Shown one piece after another: positions 56,676 through 64,000 of a stretch of DNA of 64,000 bases (position 1 is the stretch's first letter; each line of letters starts with the position of its first letter). The stretch is taken from contig NZ_JAPWHW010000002.1 of assembly GCF_028369135.1 (NCBI RefSeq), forward strand, positions 202,914 to 266,913. Reading direction: 5' to 3'. Under the pieces are notes generated by a model that saw only the letters and a list, made by a program, of their open reading frames with translations, ran no database searches and had not been told where the DNA came from. The translations under genes and the position numbers were made by a program. This DNA comes from Roseovarius sp. ZX-A-9. Its GTDB lineage: Bacteria; Pseudomonadota; Alphaproteobacteria; Rhodobacterales; Rhodobacteraceae.

Positions 56676-56855
56676 ATGAACACCGACACTCGGATCAAAT
56701 ATCGCGCCGACGGATCCATCGACACCGCCTACTACATCGCACGCGGACGCCTGATGCGCAGCGAAGCAGCCCATCGGATGATCGGGCGCTGCACCACAGA
56801 ACCTGAATCAGAGCGCCCCACGCGGCGTGGGTTCCTTGGCAGGATACTGACGTGA
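56676..56855 (+). CDS. 59-residue small protein
   Basis: This short gene starts MNTDTRIKYRADGSIDTAYY at ATG 56676 behind a strong AAGGGAG ribosome site. The C-terminal part is basic (RPTRRGFLGRILT). Similar small proteins with this N-terminus are, to my recollection, common in Rhodobacterales, which supports it being real. It is divergent from the winged-helix/hydrolase gene across 155 bp. Function unknown. Confidence 0.7.
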   Translation: MNTDTRIKYRADGSIDTAYYIARGRLMRSEAAHRMIGRCTTEPESERPTRRGFLGRILT

Positions 56856-56980
56856 ACCCGGCCCGGAACACGCGCTATCTGTCCATGGATCATTGAGGCC
56901 GAGAACCACTCCTCGCGCAGATGCGGTCCCTTGAGGCCGCGGCACCGGACCTTTCCTGGCCACGGTACACGCGGGGTGTG

Positions 56981-57019
56981 CCGGGCACCGAAAGGCCACT
57001 TGGCCTCTGCGGTGCCCGG
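56981..57019. repeat. nested inverted repeat after dctM
   Basis: CCGGGCACCG (56981-56990) and CGGTGCCCGG (57010-57019) pair perfectly over ten bases, and the 19-base loop contains its own hairpin, AGGCC-ACTT-GGCCT. It begins 10 bp after the dctM stop on the minus strand, so it could end the TRAP operon transcript, though no U tract follows. Confidence 0.6.
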
Positions 57020-57028
57020 AACGTTTGA

Positions 57029-59380
57029 TCAGTCCATCAGCGCCGGAAAGATCGTCACGATCGAGGGGAAGAACCACAAGATTGCCAACCCGACCACCTG
57101 GATCACCACGAAGGGAAACACCCCGCGGTAGATGTGGCCCGTTGTGACTTCCTTAGGTGCGACGCCGCGCAAGTAAAACAGTGCAAAGCCGAAAGGCGGT
57201 GTCAGGAACGAGGTCTGCAGATTCACCGCGATCATGATCGTGACCCATTTCGGGTCGAACGTGCCGCCATAGATGACGGGGCCGACTATGGGGATCACGA
57301 TGTAGATGATTTCGAGAAAATCGAGGACAAACCCCAGCACGAAAAGCACCAGCATCACGATCAGGAACACCGTGAGTTCATTATCGAACGATTTCAGGAA
57401 TTGCTGGATGTAATGCTCACCCCCGAAGGAGATCACCACGAGGTTCAAGAGCTGCGAGCCTATGAGGATGGTGAATACCATCGACGTGACCTTGGCCGTT
57501 TCACGCACCACCGGCGTCAGGACGCCCGAGGTAAACAGCACCCAGCAGGCAAAGAGCAGTCCGAACATCGCATAGAGATAGGCCGCATAGGCAAAGACGA
57601 AAGCGACGACGGTCTCGGCGCTGACCGAGTCCGAATTGATCCGCAGATCGAAATTGATCCCGATCAGGATCGCGAGGATGATCGCAAAGGTTGACCAGAT
57701 AATGACCCTGACAGAACGATCCTGATCTCTCAGCTTGCGATAGGCGGCCAGCATGATCGCCCCGCCAGCGCCCAGTGCGGCCGCCGGCGTCGGATTGGTG
57801 ATACCGCCCAGGATGGAACCCAGAACCGCGACGATCAGCACCAGCGGCGGAAAGACCACACGAATGATATCGTTCTGCGCCAACCGTCCGGCTGCGGCAC
57901 GGCAGCCGTTAAACGCCAGAACCAGCGGGATGAGCAACAAGATCACGGTCAGCCCGGAACTGCTGGAGGGGGCGATCAGCGCAATATCAATGACCAGCCC
58001 CAGCACAACGCCGAAGGCACCGATCAGCAGCGGCCTTGGATCGGCATTGGGCGCGACCCCGCGCGCCACGGCCAGAACCAGCGCGAAAAGCAGAAAGATG
58101 ATGGCGACGCCGGTGCCGATGGGGGCGGCACTGGCCTCTTTCTCGACCTTCAATTCGGCGATCTGGTCATCAGTCAGCTTCACGCTTTCCTGCTGACCGC
58201 CGGCCGCTTCGATGGTCCCCTGCTCGGCCAGTGCCGCATCCCAGGCTTCCTGTCCGTGCAGTTCGATCATTGCGGTCTGGCATTCGGCACTCACACTCGT
58301 ACGCAACGATGCGCTCTCGCCGCGGTCGGTAAAGCTGTCGACGACCAGATCCTGTGAGCCGACGATGCCCACATTGGCCAGCAGGATCACCCCGGCAATC
58401 AGGCCGACCGGCGCACCGATGAACCATGTGAACGCCTCAGAGCGGGTGATGACGTGGTCGTTGGCGCGCCCCATCTCGACGGCGGGGGCTTTCGATGGGT
58501 TCAACAAGGCATAGCCGAATGCATAAAGCGCATAGAGCAGCGCCAGCATGATGCCGGGCAACAGTGCCGCCTGGAACAGCGTGCCGACGGAAACAACTGC
58601 AGGCTCGCCAAGATAGGTCAACGCATCAGAGCACCCGGCCGCGATGGCACGGTTCTCTTGTGCGACGGAATAGAGATCGCCCGCCAGCGTGCCCAGCAGG
58701 ACGATCACGATGGAGGGCGGGATGATCTGCCCCAGCGTGCCAGAGGCGGCAATGACGCCGGTGGCGATCTCGGGCGAATAGTTATGGCGCAGCATGGTCG
58801 GCAGGCTGAGCAGGCCCATTGTCACCACGGTCGCACCAACGATCCCGGTCGAGGCCGCCAGGAATGCGCCCACAACGACCACCGACACCGCCAAACCGCC
58901 GGGCAGCGGGCCGAACACCTTGGCCATCGTGGTCAGCAGGTCGTTGGCGATCTTGGAGCGCTCCAGCGTGATCCCCATCAACACGAACATCAGAACCGCC
59001 AGCAGCGTCTCGATGGATTGCCCCGCCAAGACCCGTTCGTTGATCCGGTTGACGATGAACGACACGTTGCGGTCCAGCGCCGTTTCCCAGCCCTGCGGAA
59101 ACACCGGAATCTGGGTTCGTGACAATTCCGGGTATCGGAAGGTCGATATGCTCTCGGCCTTGACCCCGCTCGCGATCAGCGTGTTGTAGGCGTCGCTGCC
59201 CGTGTCGATGGCCTGATGTATCAAAAGCCCCGCGTCGTTCAGCGCGGCGATGATCCCAAAGGAAATCACCCCGGCCCCGGCGATGGCAAATGCCACCGGA
59301 AAGCCCGACAGAATGCCTCCAAAAAGGCAAAGGAAGACGATAATCAGGCCGACTTCGACCCCGTCAAGTCCGAATAACAT
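57029..59380 (-). CDS. dctM: TRAP transporter large permease DctM, extended form
   Basis: The 783-residue protein is much longer than an ordinary DctM of about 430 residues. Normal DctM segments are seen in both halves (GIVGATVVTMGLLSLPTML, ASGTLGQIIPPSIVIVLLG, and near the C-terminus TSFLTPPFGFALFYLRGVAP). A soluble, charged stretch lies between membrane parts at about residues 345-415 (FTDRGESASLRTSV, EAWDAALAEQGTIEAAGGQQ and following). A middle membrane block at about 420-560 adds further helices. It forms the membrane channel with DctQ. Long forms like this occur in marine Rhodobacteraceae. Confidence 0.85.
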   Translation of the reverse strand: MLFGLDGVEVGLIIVFLCLFGGILSGFPVAFAIAGAGVISFGIIAALNDAGLLIHQAIDTGSDAYNTLIASGVKAESISTFRYPELSRTQIPVFPQGWETALDRNVSFIVNRINERVLAGQSIETLLAVLMFVLMGITLERSKIANDLLTTMAKVFGPLPGGLAVSVVVVGAFLAASTGIVGATVVTMGLLSLPTMLRHNYSPEIATGVIAASGTLGQIIPPSIVIVLLGTLAGDLYSVAQENRAIAAGCSDALTYLGEPAVVSVGTLFQAALLPGIMLALLYALYAFGYALLNPSKAPAVEMGRANDHVITRSEAFTWFIGAPVGLIAGVILLANVGIVGSQDLVVDSFTDRGESASLRTSVSAECQTAMIELHGQEAWDAALAEQGTIEAAGGQQESVKLTDDQIAELKVEKEASAAPIGTGVAIIFLLFALVLAVARGVAPNADPRPLLIGAFGVVLGLVIDIALIAPSSSSGLTVILLLIPLVLAFNGCRAAAGRLAQNDIIRVVFPPLVLIVAVLGSILGGITNPTPAAALGAGGAIMLAAYRKLRDQDRSVRVIIWSTFAIILAILIGINFDLRINSDSVSAETVVAFVFAYAAYLYAMFGLLFACWVLFTSGVLTPVVRETAKVTSMVFTILIGSQLLNLVVISFGGEHYIQQFLKSFDNELTVFLIVMLVLFVLGFVLDFLEIIYIVIPIVGPVIYGGTFDPKWVTIMIAVNLQTSFLTPPFGFALFYLRGVAPKEVTTGHIYRGVFPFVVIQVVGLAILWFFPSIVTIFPALMD

Positions 59381-59394
59381 ACGTCTGCGTTCCC

Positions 59395-60285
59395 TTAATG
59401 CGTGCCTTCAAAGGCTTCTTCGCCCTCGCCGAGGCTGTCCTTATCGAGGAATTTGCCTTCTGATTCCGGCCCTTCCTTCCACTCCAGGTAGGAACGGAAG
59501 AAAAACGCGATCGCATGCAGGAACACCATTCCGGCAAAGGTGATCAGCAAGACCTTGAACAAGAAGTAGGCGTTGAACCCGTTGGGGCTGAACCCGATGG
59601 TCTCGATGTTCCATCGCAGCGCGCGGGCCTTCATCAGCAGACGCTCCAACGTGTCTGATGCCGACGGGTTCGGCACGATGAGGTGCCGCCACATGAAATA
59701 CCAGCCATACATCCAGGTCAGAACTGCAGCGGGCATCATGAAGATCAGGCTGCCGACCATGTCGACGATGCGTTTGGCGCGATAGCTGATGGCCGAATAG
59801 AACAGATCAACGCGCACATGGCTCCCCTGCACGAAGGTATAGGTGCAGCACAGGCAGACAATCATCGCATTGTAGAGCTTCAGTTCCTCAGCCCACCAAC
59901 TGATGTCCATCTGCACCGGGATGCCAAACCCGATGGCGATGTCGGGGCGCGCAAAGATCCGCTGAACAAAGACGATCAGGATCTGCTGCAGCACCATCAG
60001 CAGCCCCGCCCAGGCAAAGAACCGGCCCACGGTGTTGGCGAACCCTTCGAGCACGCGCACACAGCCCCACATGAAAGCGTTGCGCCACAGCCCGATGGCT
60101 GTCAGCACCAGAAATCCCGTGAATATGACAAAGAACAGCTCGACCGAGCCGCCATAGTAGACGACCCGCATGATCGCCTGCTTGTCCGACCAGTCCAGCC
60201 AGAGCGACGGATGTGTAATCGCATAGCCGAAATTGTAAAACGCCATGCCGATATTCTGGAAAAACCAGACAATCGCTTGCAGCAT
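59395..60285 (-). CDS. dctQ: TRAP transporter small permease DctQ, long form
   Basis: The 296-residue protein is longer than the typical DctQ of about 170. Four or five hydrophobic segments are spread through it (VIFTGFLVLTAIGLWRNAFMW, WAGLLMVLQQILIVFVQ, MVGSLIFMMPAAVLTWMYGWYFMW and VLLITFAGMVFLHAIAFFF). The acidic C-terminus ends EGEEAFEGTH. It joins DctP and DctM to make the tripartite transporter. The stop is 14 bp before dctM, so the order is dctP-dctQ-dctM in transcription. Confidence 0.85.
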   Translation of the reverse strand: MLQAIVWFFQNIGMAFYNFGYAITHPSLWLDWSDKQAIMRVVYYGGSVELFFVIFTGFLVLTAIGLWRNAFMWGCVRVLEGFANTVGRFFAWAGLLMVLQQILIVFVQRIFARPDIAIGFGIPVQMDISWWAEELKLYNAMIVCLCCTYTFVQGSHVRVDLFYSAISYRAKRIVDMVGSLIFMMPAAVLTWMYGWYFMWRHLIVPNPSASDTLERLLMKARALRWNIETIGFSPNGFNAYFLFKVLLITFAGMVFLHAIAFFFRSYLEWKEGPESEGKFLDKDSLGEGEEAFEGTH

Positions 60286-60410
60286 TGTCCCCCATGTCCC
60301 CTTTTTGCGAACCTATTGCAGCCCGTCTTGCCCGCGGCGCATTTCGACACCGACGGCCAAACGGGCAGACCCCGGTCTCCCGGAACCTGCCAGAGTTTTA
60401 AGAATGGAAT

Positions 60411-61493
60411 TTAGCCCAGAACACGGTCACGCTGGCGACGGTAGACGCCTTCGGACTTCTCGATCCAAGCCGAGGACGCTTTCAGCGAAGGCTGATAGTC
60501 ATCGAAGATCTTCTTGTAGAGATCATCGCTCATGTTCTCTTCGTGAACGGCCATCGAGGCTTCACCGAACGCATCCCAGACAGTGTCGGGGAATGCCAGC
60601 GTCTTGACACCGGCCGATTGGAGACGCTGCAACGCCGCGCCGTTGTTGTTCAGGAATTGCGCCAGGTTCCACTGGTGCGCTTCGGCTGCGGCGATCTCGA
60701 TGATCTTCTGGTGCTCTGCCGACAGGCTGTCGAACACTTCGCGGTTGGTGGCAAGGCTCAGCCCCGCGCCCGGTTCGTGGAAACCAGCTGTATAGTAAAA
60801 CTTGGTGATTTCCTGGAAACCGGCCTTTTCGTCCGCCCAGGGGCCGATCCACTCGGTCCCGTCGATCGCACCCGAGGCCAGCGCCTGATACACTTCCGAT
60901 CCCGGAAGGTTCTGGACGCTCGCGCCCAACTTGCCAAGCGCCTTGCCACCCAGGCCCGGCATGCGGAATTTCAGGCCGTTGAAGTCATCGGGGCCATTGA
61001 TTTCCTTGGCGAACCAGCCGCCCGCCTGCGCACCGGTGTTCCCACCGAGGAAGGATTTGAGGCCAAAGATTTCGCCCAGCTCGTCATGTAGGGCAGCGCC
61101 ATTGCCATGGTAGTACCAGTTTGCCAATTCCTGCGCGGTCATGCCGAACGGCACCGAGGTAAAGAATGCATAGCCCGGGTGCTGACCGACGAAATAGTAG
61201 TCGGCACCGTGATACATATCTGCCTGCCCCGAGGTCACGGCATCAAACACTTCGAACGCGCCGACCAGTTCGCCTGCGGCCTTTACTTCCACGGTCAGGC
61301 TGCCGCCCGACATCGCGGTGATGCTGTCGGCACAACGCTGCGCGGCATCGAACACACCTGCCAGGCCACGGCCCCAGGTTGTCACCATTGTCAGGGTACG
61401 ATTGCCTTGGGCATAGGCCGGTGCGGCCAGCGTTGCAGCGGCAGCAGCGCCGCCACCAAGTGTCGTTTTCTTCAGAAAAGAACGACGATCCAT
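60411..61493 (-). CDS. dctP: TRAP transporter substrate-binding protein (TakP-like)
   Basis: This 360-residue periplasmic receptor has a Tat signal (MDRRSFLKKTTLGGG, cleaved near APAYAQ). The substrate carboxylate-binding arginine is R177 in KFRMPGLGG. Q156, E214 and W215 (DGTEWIGPW) line up closely with the Na+ and 2-oxoacid ligands of TakP from Rhodobacter sphaeroides, as I recall them. A 2-oxo-monocarboxylate such as pyruvate or a branched-chain ketoacid is thus likely. It is the first gene of the operon, divergent from the histidine kinase gene. Confidence 0.85.
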   Translation of the reverse strand: MDRRSFLKKTTLGGGAAAAATLAAPAYAQGNRTLTMVTTWGRGLAGVFDAAQRCADSITAMSGGSLTVEVKAAGELVGAFEVFDAVTSGQADMYHGADYYFVGQHPGYAFFTSVPFGMTAQELANWYYHGNGAALHDELGEIFGLKSFLGGNTGAQAGGWFAKEINGPDDFNGLKFRMPGLGGKALGKLGASVQNLPGSEVYQALASGAIDGTEWIGPWADEKAGFQEITKFYYTAGFHEPGAGLSLATNREVFDSLSAEHQKIIEIAAAEAHQWNLAQFLNNNGAALQRLQSAGVKTLAFPDTVWDAFGEASMAVHEENMSDDLYKKIFDDYQPSLKASSAWIEKSEGVYRRQRDRVLG

Positions 61494-61719
61494 ATGAGTA
61501 TATCCTCCCAGATCAGTGATGCGTACGCGGCTCTTCCGGCCGGCACGCGGATCGTTGCAAGAGTCCGGAGCCTAGCGAGGCCTAACTTGCAAAGAAATAC
61601 CGACTACTGCGTAGAAAGCCGGGAAAAATGCGCTCTATCAGACTTTTTCGCCCGCTTTTCGGCCGTGGGACGCGGCGTCGCCCTGTGCATGGGCCGCAAT
61701 TGGGGTATAACGATCCGCG

Positions 61720-63135
61720 ATGCGACGTCTGACAGACCGCCTATGGAAAAATTACGGACAAAAGCTGTTTCTGACGGCGACGCTTCCGTTATTGCTGACG
61801 GTGGTGGTGATATCCGTTCTGGTCACGTTGCAGTCGCGCCACCTGGCAGAGCGCGAGATCGCGACACTGGAACGGCAATTGATCGCGGCCAAGCGCGAAG
61901 AGTTGAAGAACTACCTGTCCCTGGCCCGCACCGCCTTTATAAACATCTATGGCCGCGCCGCCCCCGACGACGAAGAGGCGATGCTGATCGTCACACAGAT
62001 CCTGTCCAGCATGGTCTACGGCACCGATGGTTATTTCTTCGTCTTCGACTATGACGGCAACAATCTGGTCAGCCCGCGCTACACCGATCTCATCGGCCGC
62101 AACTGGATCGGCATGACCGATTCCAATGGCGTGCCTATCACCGATAGGCTGATCCAGCAGGCGAGATCTGGCAGTGGCTATCATACCTATGACTGGACAA
62201 AGCCCAGCACCGGAGAGCCGGGCCGCATGGTCGCCTATGCAATCGGGCTGCAGGATTGGCGCTGGGTGGTCGGCACCGGCGTCTTCATCGACGACGTGCT
62301 CGCGACAGTCGCCGCGTCCCGCGCCGAGGTTGAAGCGCGCGTGCAGCGCACCTTTCTCTACATCGGCGGGCTGACCCTGATGGCGTTGCTCATCGTCTTC
62401 ACCTCGGGTCTGTTCATCACCATCCGCGAGCGTCGGCTGGCCGACGCCAAGCTGAAGGCGCTGACCCAACGGGTGTTTGACGCGCAGGAAGAAGAGCGCG
62501 GCCGCGTCGCGCGCGAACTGCATGACAGCATCAGCCAGATCCTCGTCGGTGTGCGCTATGCGCTCGATCTGGCGCGACGCCGGCTTGAGGCCGGGGACGC
62601 GCGTGCCGCCGAAAACCTCAACAAGGGCATCACCCATCTGGCCGGCGCGATCCAGGAAGTGCGCCGCATCAGCCGCGATCTGCGCCCCGGCACGCTCGAC
62701 GATCTGGGGCTCGGCCCGGCGCTCAAGGCGCTGGTCGAAGATTTCGGCAAACGCACCGGGATAGAGACCCAGTTTGCGACAGCGGTCTTTCGCAACCGCC
62801 TTGATGACGACGCCAAGACCGCGCTCTACCGCGTGGCGCAGGAGGCTCTCACCAATGTCGAACGCCACTCCAACGCCCGGCGTATCACGCTTGACGTGCG
62901 CGGCCACAACCGCGGTGCGACGCTGCGCATTTCCGACGATGGCGTTGGTATCGCCCCTCAAAAAAACGCCTCTGCCGGGCTGGGCCTGCGCAACATGCAG
63001 GAACGGATCGAGCAGCTTGAAGGAACATTGCGGATCCTGTCATCGCCCGGCGGAACCGTCATCGAGGCCACCGTACCACTGAGCCACATGCTCGGCCCGC
63101 AAAACAAACAAGAAACAACCAAGGCAAGCGCATGA
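61720..63135 (+). CDS. Cache-domain sensor histidine kinase (NarL-partner type)
   Basis: This 471-residue membrane kinase has an N-terminal helix (about 16-37), a periplasmic single-Cache domain (about 40-205; DGYFFVFDYDGNNLVSPR and GSGYHTYDWTKP), a second helix (about 210-235), a coiled coil, and a HisKA_3-type dimerisation helix with the phosphorylated H268 in RVARELHDSISQ. A HATPase domain follows (ISDDGVGIAPQKN and GLGLRNMQERIEQL). The Cache domain should bind a small carboxylate. It lies divergent from the TRAP operon, so it probably controls it. Confidence 0.88.
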   Translation: MRRLTDRLWKNYGQKLFLTATLPLLLTVVVISVLVTLQSRHLAEREIATLERQLIAAKREELKNYLSLARTAFINIYGRAAPDDEEAMLIVTQILSSMVYGTDGYFFVFDYDGNNLVSPRYTDLIGRNWIGMTDSNGVPITDRLIQQARSGSGYHTYDWTKPSTGEPGRMVAYAIGLQDWRWVVGTGVFIDDVLATVAASRAEVEARVQRTFLYIGGLTLMALLIVFTSGLFITIRERRLADAKLKALTQRVFDAQEEERGRVARELHDSISQILVGVRYALDLARRRLEAGDARAAENLNKGITHLAGAIQEVRRISRDLRPGTLDDLGLGPALKALVEDFGKRTGIETQFATAVFRNRLDDDAKTALYRVAQEALTNVERHSNARRITLDVRGHNRGATLRISDDGVGIAPQKNASAGLGLRNMQERIEQLEGTLRILSSPGGTVIEATVPLSHMLGPQNKQETTKASA

Positions 63136-63821
63136 CCCCTATCATTCCCCCCTCTCCCAATCGTGCCGCCCAGCCATGCACCGTGCCCACCCGCGTCGTG
63201 ATCGTCGATGATCATCCGATGGTGGCCGAAGGCGTCGAAGCAATTCTGGAGAGCTATGACGACATCGAAGTGATCGCGACCCTCTCGGACGGTCGTCAGA
63301 TCATTGATCAGGTCCAGGCGCTGAATCCCGATGTGATCTTGCTTGATCTCAACATGCCGGGGCTCGGCGGGCTCAGCACCACCGAAATCATCCTGGAGCG
63401 CCGCCCCAACACGCGCATCCTGATCCTCAGCATGCATGACAGCCCGGAATATATCACCTCCGCGCTCAGCCATGGCGCGCTGGGGTACTTGCTCAAGGAC
63501 GTGCCCACCGACGAGATAAAGCGCGCCATCGACAGCGTCATGGCGGGGGAACGCTACCTTTGCACCGGCGCGCAGGGTTCGCTCACGCCCACCGGCGATG
63601 GCGCCCGCGAACAGTTGACCAACCGCGAGCAGACCATCCTGCTGCAACTGGCACAGGGCAGGTCCAACAAGGACGTGGCATTGGCGCTCGAAATCTCGGT
63701 GCGGACCGTGGAAACCCACCGCAAGAACATCAAGCGCAAGCTTGGTATCAGTTCCACCGCCGGCCTGACCCGCTATGCGCTGGAACACGGTGTGCTTCAG
63801 GGCACCGGGGTGCAGCTCTGA
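63132..63821 (+). CDS. NarL/FixJ-type response regulator
   Basis: The 229-residue protein has a receiver domain (D26/D27 in VIVDDHP, phosphorylation site D72 in LLDLNMPG and the conserved Lys in LLKDVPTDE) and a C-terminal LuxR-type helix-turn-helix (LTNREQTILLQLAQGRSNKDVALALEISVRTVETHRKNIKRKL). Its ATG overlaps the kinase stop by four bases. It should act on the TRAP promoter in the 226-bp gap between dctP and the kinase gene. Confidence 0.9.
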   Translation: MTPIIPPSPNRAAQPCTVPTRVVIVDDHPMVAEGVEAILESYDDIEVIATLSDGRQIIDQVQALNPDVILLDLNMPGLGGLSTTEIILERRPNTRILILSMHDSPEYITSALSHGALGYLLKDVPTDEIKRAIDSVMAGERYLCTGAQGSLTPTGDGAREQLTNREQTILLQLAQGRSNKDVALALEISVRTVETHRKNIKRKLGISSTAGLTRYALEHGVLQGTGVQL

Positions 63822-63907
63822 TCCTGCCACCGTCGCGCCTGTGAATGCGACGGATGCGTCCCTTTGAGTCAGAGGGCTTCCATCACACCTGCTTGGCCCT
63901 GCCTTGC

Positions 63908-64000
63908 TCAGTCGAGTTTTGGCAGCAGGCTCGTGATGCTGTCCTTGGCGTCGCCGTAGAACATGCGGGTGTTTTCCTTGTAGAACAGCGGGTTCTCGAT
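63908..64000 (-). CDS. pntB: NAD(P) transhydrogenase beta subunit, 3' end
   Basis: Only the last 30 codons and the stop are in the window. They read IENPLFYKENTRMFYGDAK, then SITSLLPKLD, the conserved C-terminus of PntB (NADP-binding domain dIII). The rest lies beyond the right edge. PntAB makes NADPH from NADH using the proton gradient. It is convergent with the response regulator gene. Confidence 0.85.
   Translation of the reverse strand: MENPLFYKENTRMFYGDAKDSITSLLPKLD

Noticed and set aside
56579..56806. 75-codon frame overlapping the 59-residue small gene
   Set aside because: It has a poor start and low-complexity Arg/His composition; the other frame, with the AAGGGAG site, is the likely gene.

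Overview
The window looks like an ordinary chromosomal segment of an alphaproteobacterium of the Rhodobacteraceae (Roseobacter group). The signs are high GC, an argS / SPOR protein / nagZ / scpA / scpB block, DUF177-rpmF-plsX-fabH-ihfA-MerR order, a bacterial arginyl/leucyl-tRNA-protein transferase (Bpt), an ornithine-lipid acyltransferase (OlsB), a DUF2852 protein and long TRAP permeases. I see no insertion sequence, prophage, CRISPR array or rRNA operon. Two tRNA genes are present, Gly(CCC) and Pro(GGG).

Layout. 1-5.7 kb: a haem/FAD ferric-reductase-like oxidoreductase with an FNR-type box upstream, then a sulfide/persulfide module: SulP transporter, persulfide-dioxygenase-like metallo-hydrolase and two YeeE/YedE membrane proteins, divergent from a SqrR/BigR-type repressor whose start codon directly follows an ATTC-N8-GAAT operator array. 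6-11.4 kb: XRE-cupin regulator and glxB-glxC-glxD-glnT, homologous to the N-methylglutamate synthase / gamma-glutamylmethylamide synthetase genes but without mgdABCD. 11.5-17 kb: tRNA-Gly, AbrB-family membrane protein, SDR, Uup ABC-F ATPase, OlsB, BamE. 17-21.7 kb: DUF177, rpmF, plsX, fabH, ihfA, acidic MerR protein. 21.8-28.5 kb: tRNA-Pro, two-domain dCTP deaminase, scpBA, nagZ, SPOR protein, argS. 28.7-32.1 kb: cation/proton antiporter, dgt, A-type Fe-S carrier.

32.2-34.8 kb holds the most unusual locus. It is a three-gene minus-strand operon made of a 155-residue protein with seven FTSSL repeats on a strict 21-residue period (one gap is 15), an unrecognised 358-residue soluble protein, and an EamA/DMT exporter coupled to it by a 4-base overlap. 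A 24-bp inverted repeat lies just upstream. It has the architecture of a multi-core peptide precursor with a partner and an exporter, but no function can be proven from sequence.

35-46 kb: xthA, a second EamA transporter, eno, a glycine-zipper lipoprotein, overlapping zwf-pgl-pgi (Entner-Doudoroff / pentose phosphate entry), an orphan radical SAM protein, an M48 protease, and an RlmI-like rRNA methyltransferase coupled to a PIN-domain protein. 46-53 kb: lipoprotein, an 89-residue protein, glnE, YbaK-type deacylase, DUF2852 protein behind two matching palindromes, RDD protein, bpt. 53-57 kb: LysR regulator divergent from an SHMT-fold enzyme, a winged-helix/alpha-beta-hydrolase fusion and a 59-residue protein. 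57-64 kb: dctM-dctQ-dctP TRAP operon (TakP-like receptor) divergent from a Cache histidine kinase / NarL-type response regulator pair, and the 3' end of pntB at the right edge.
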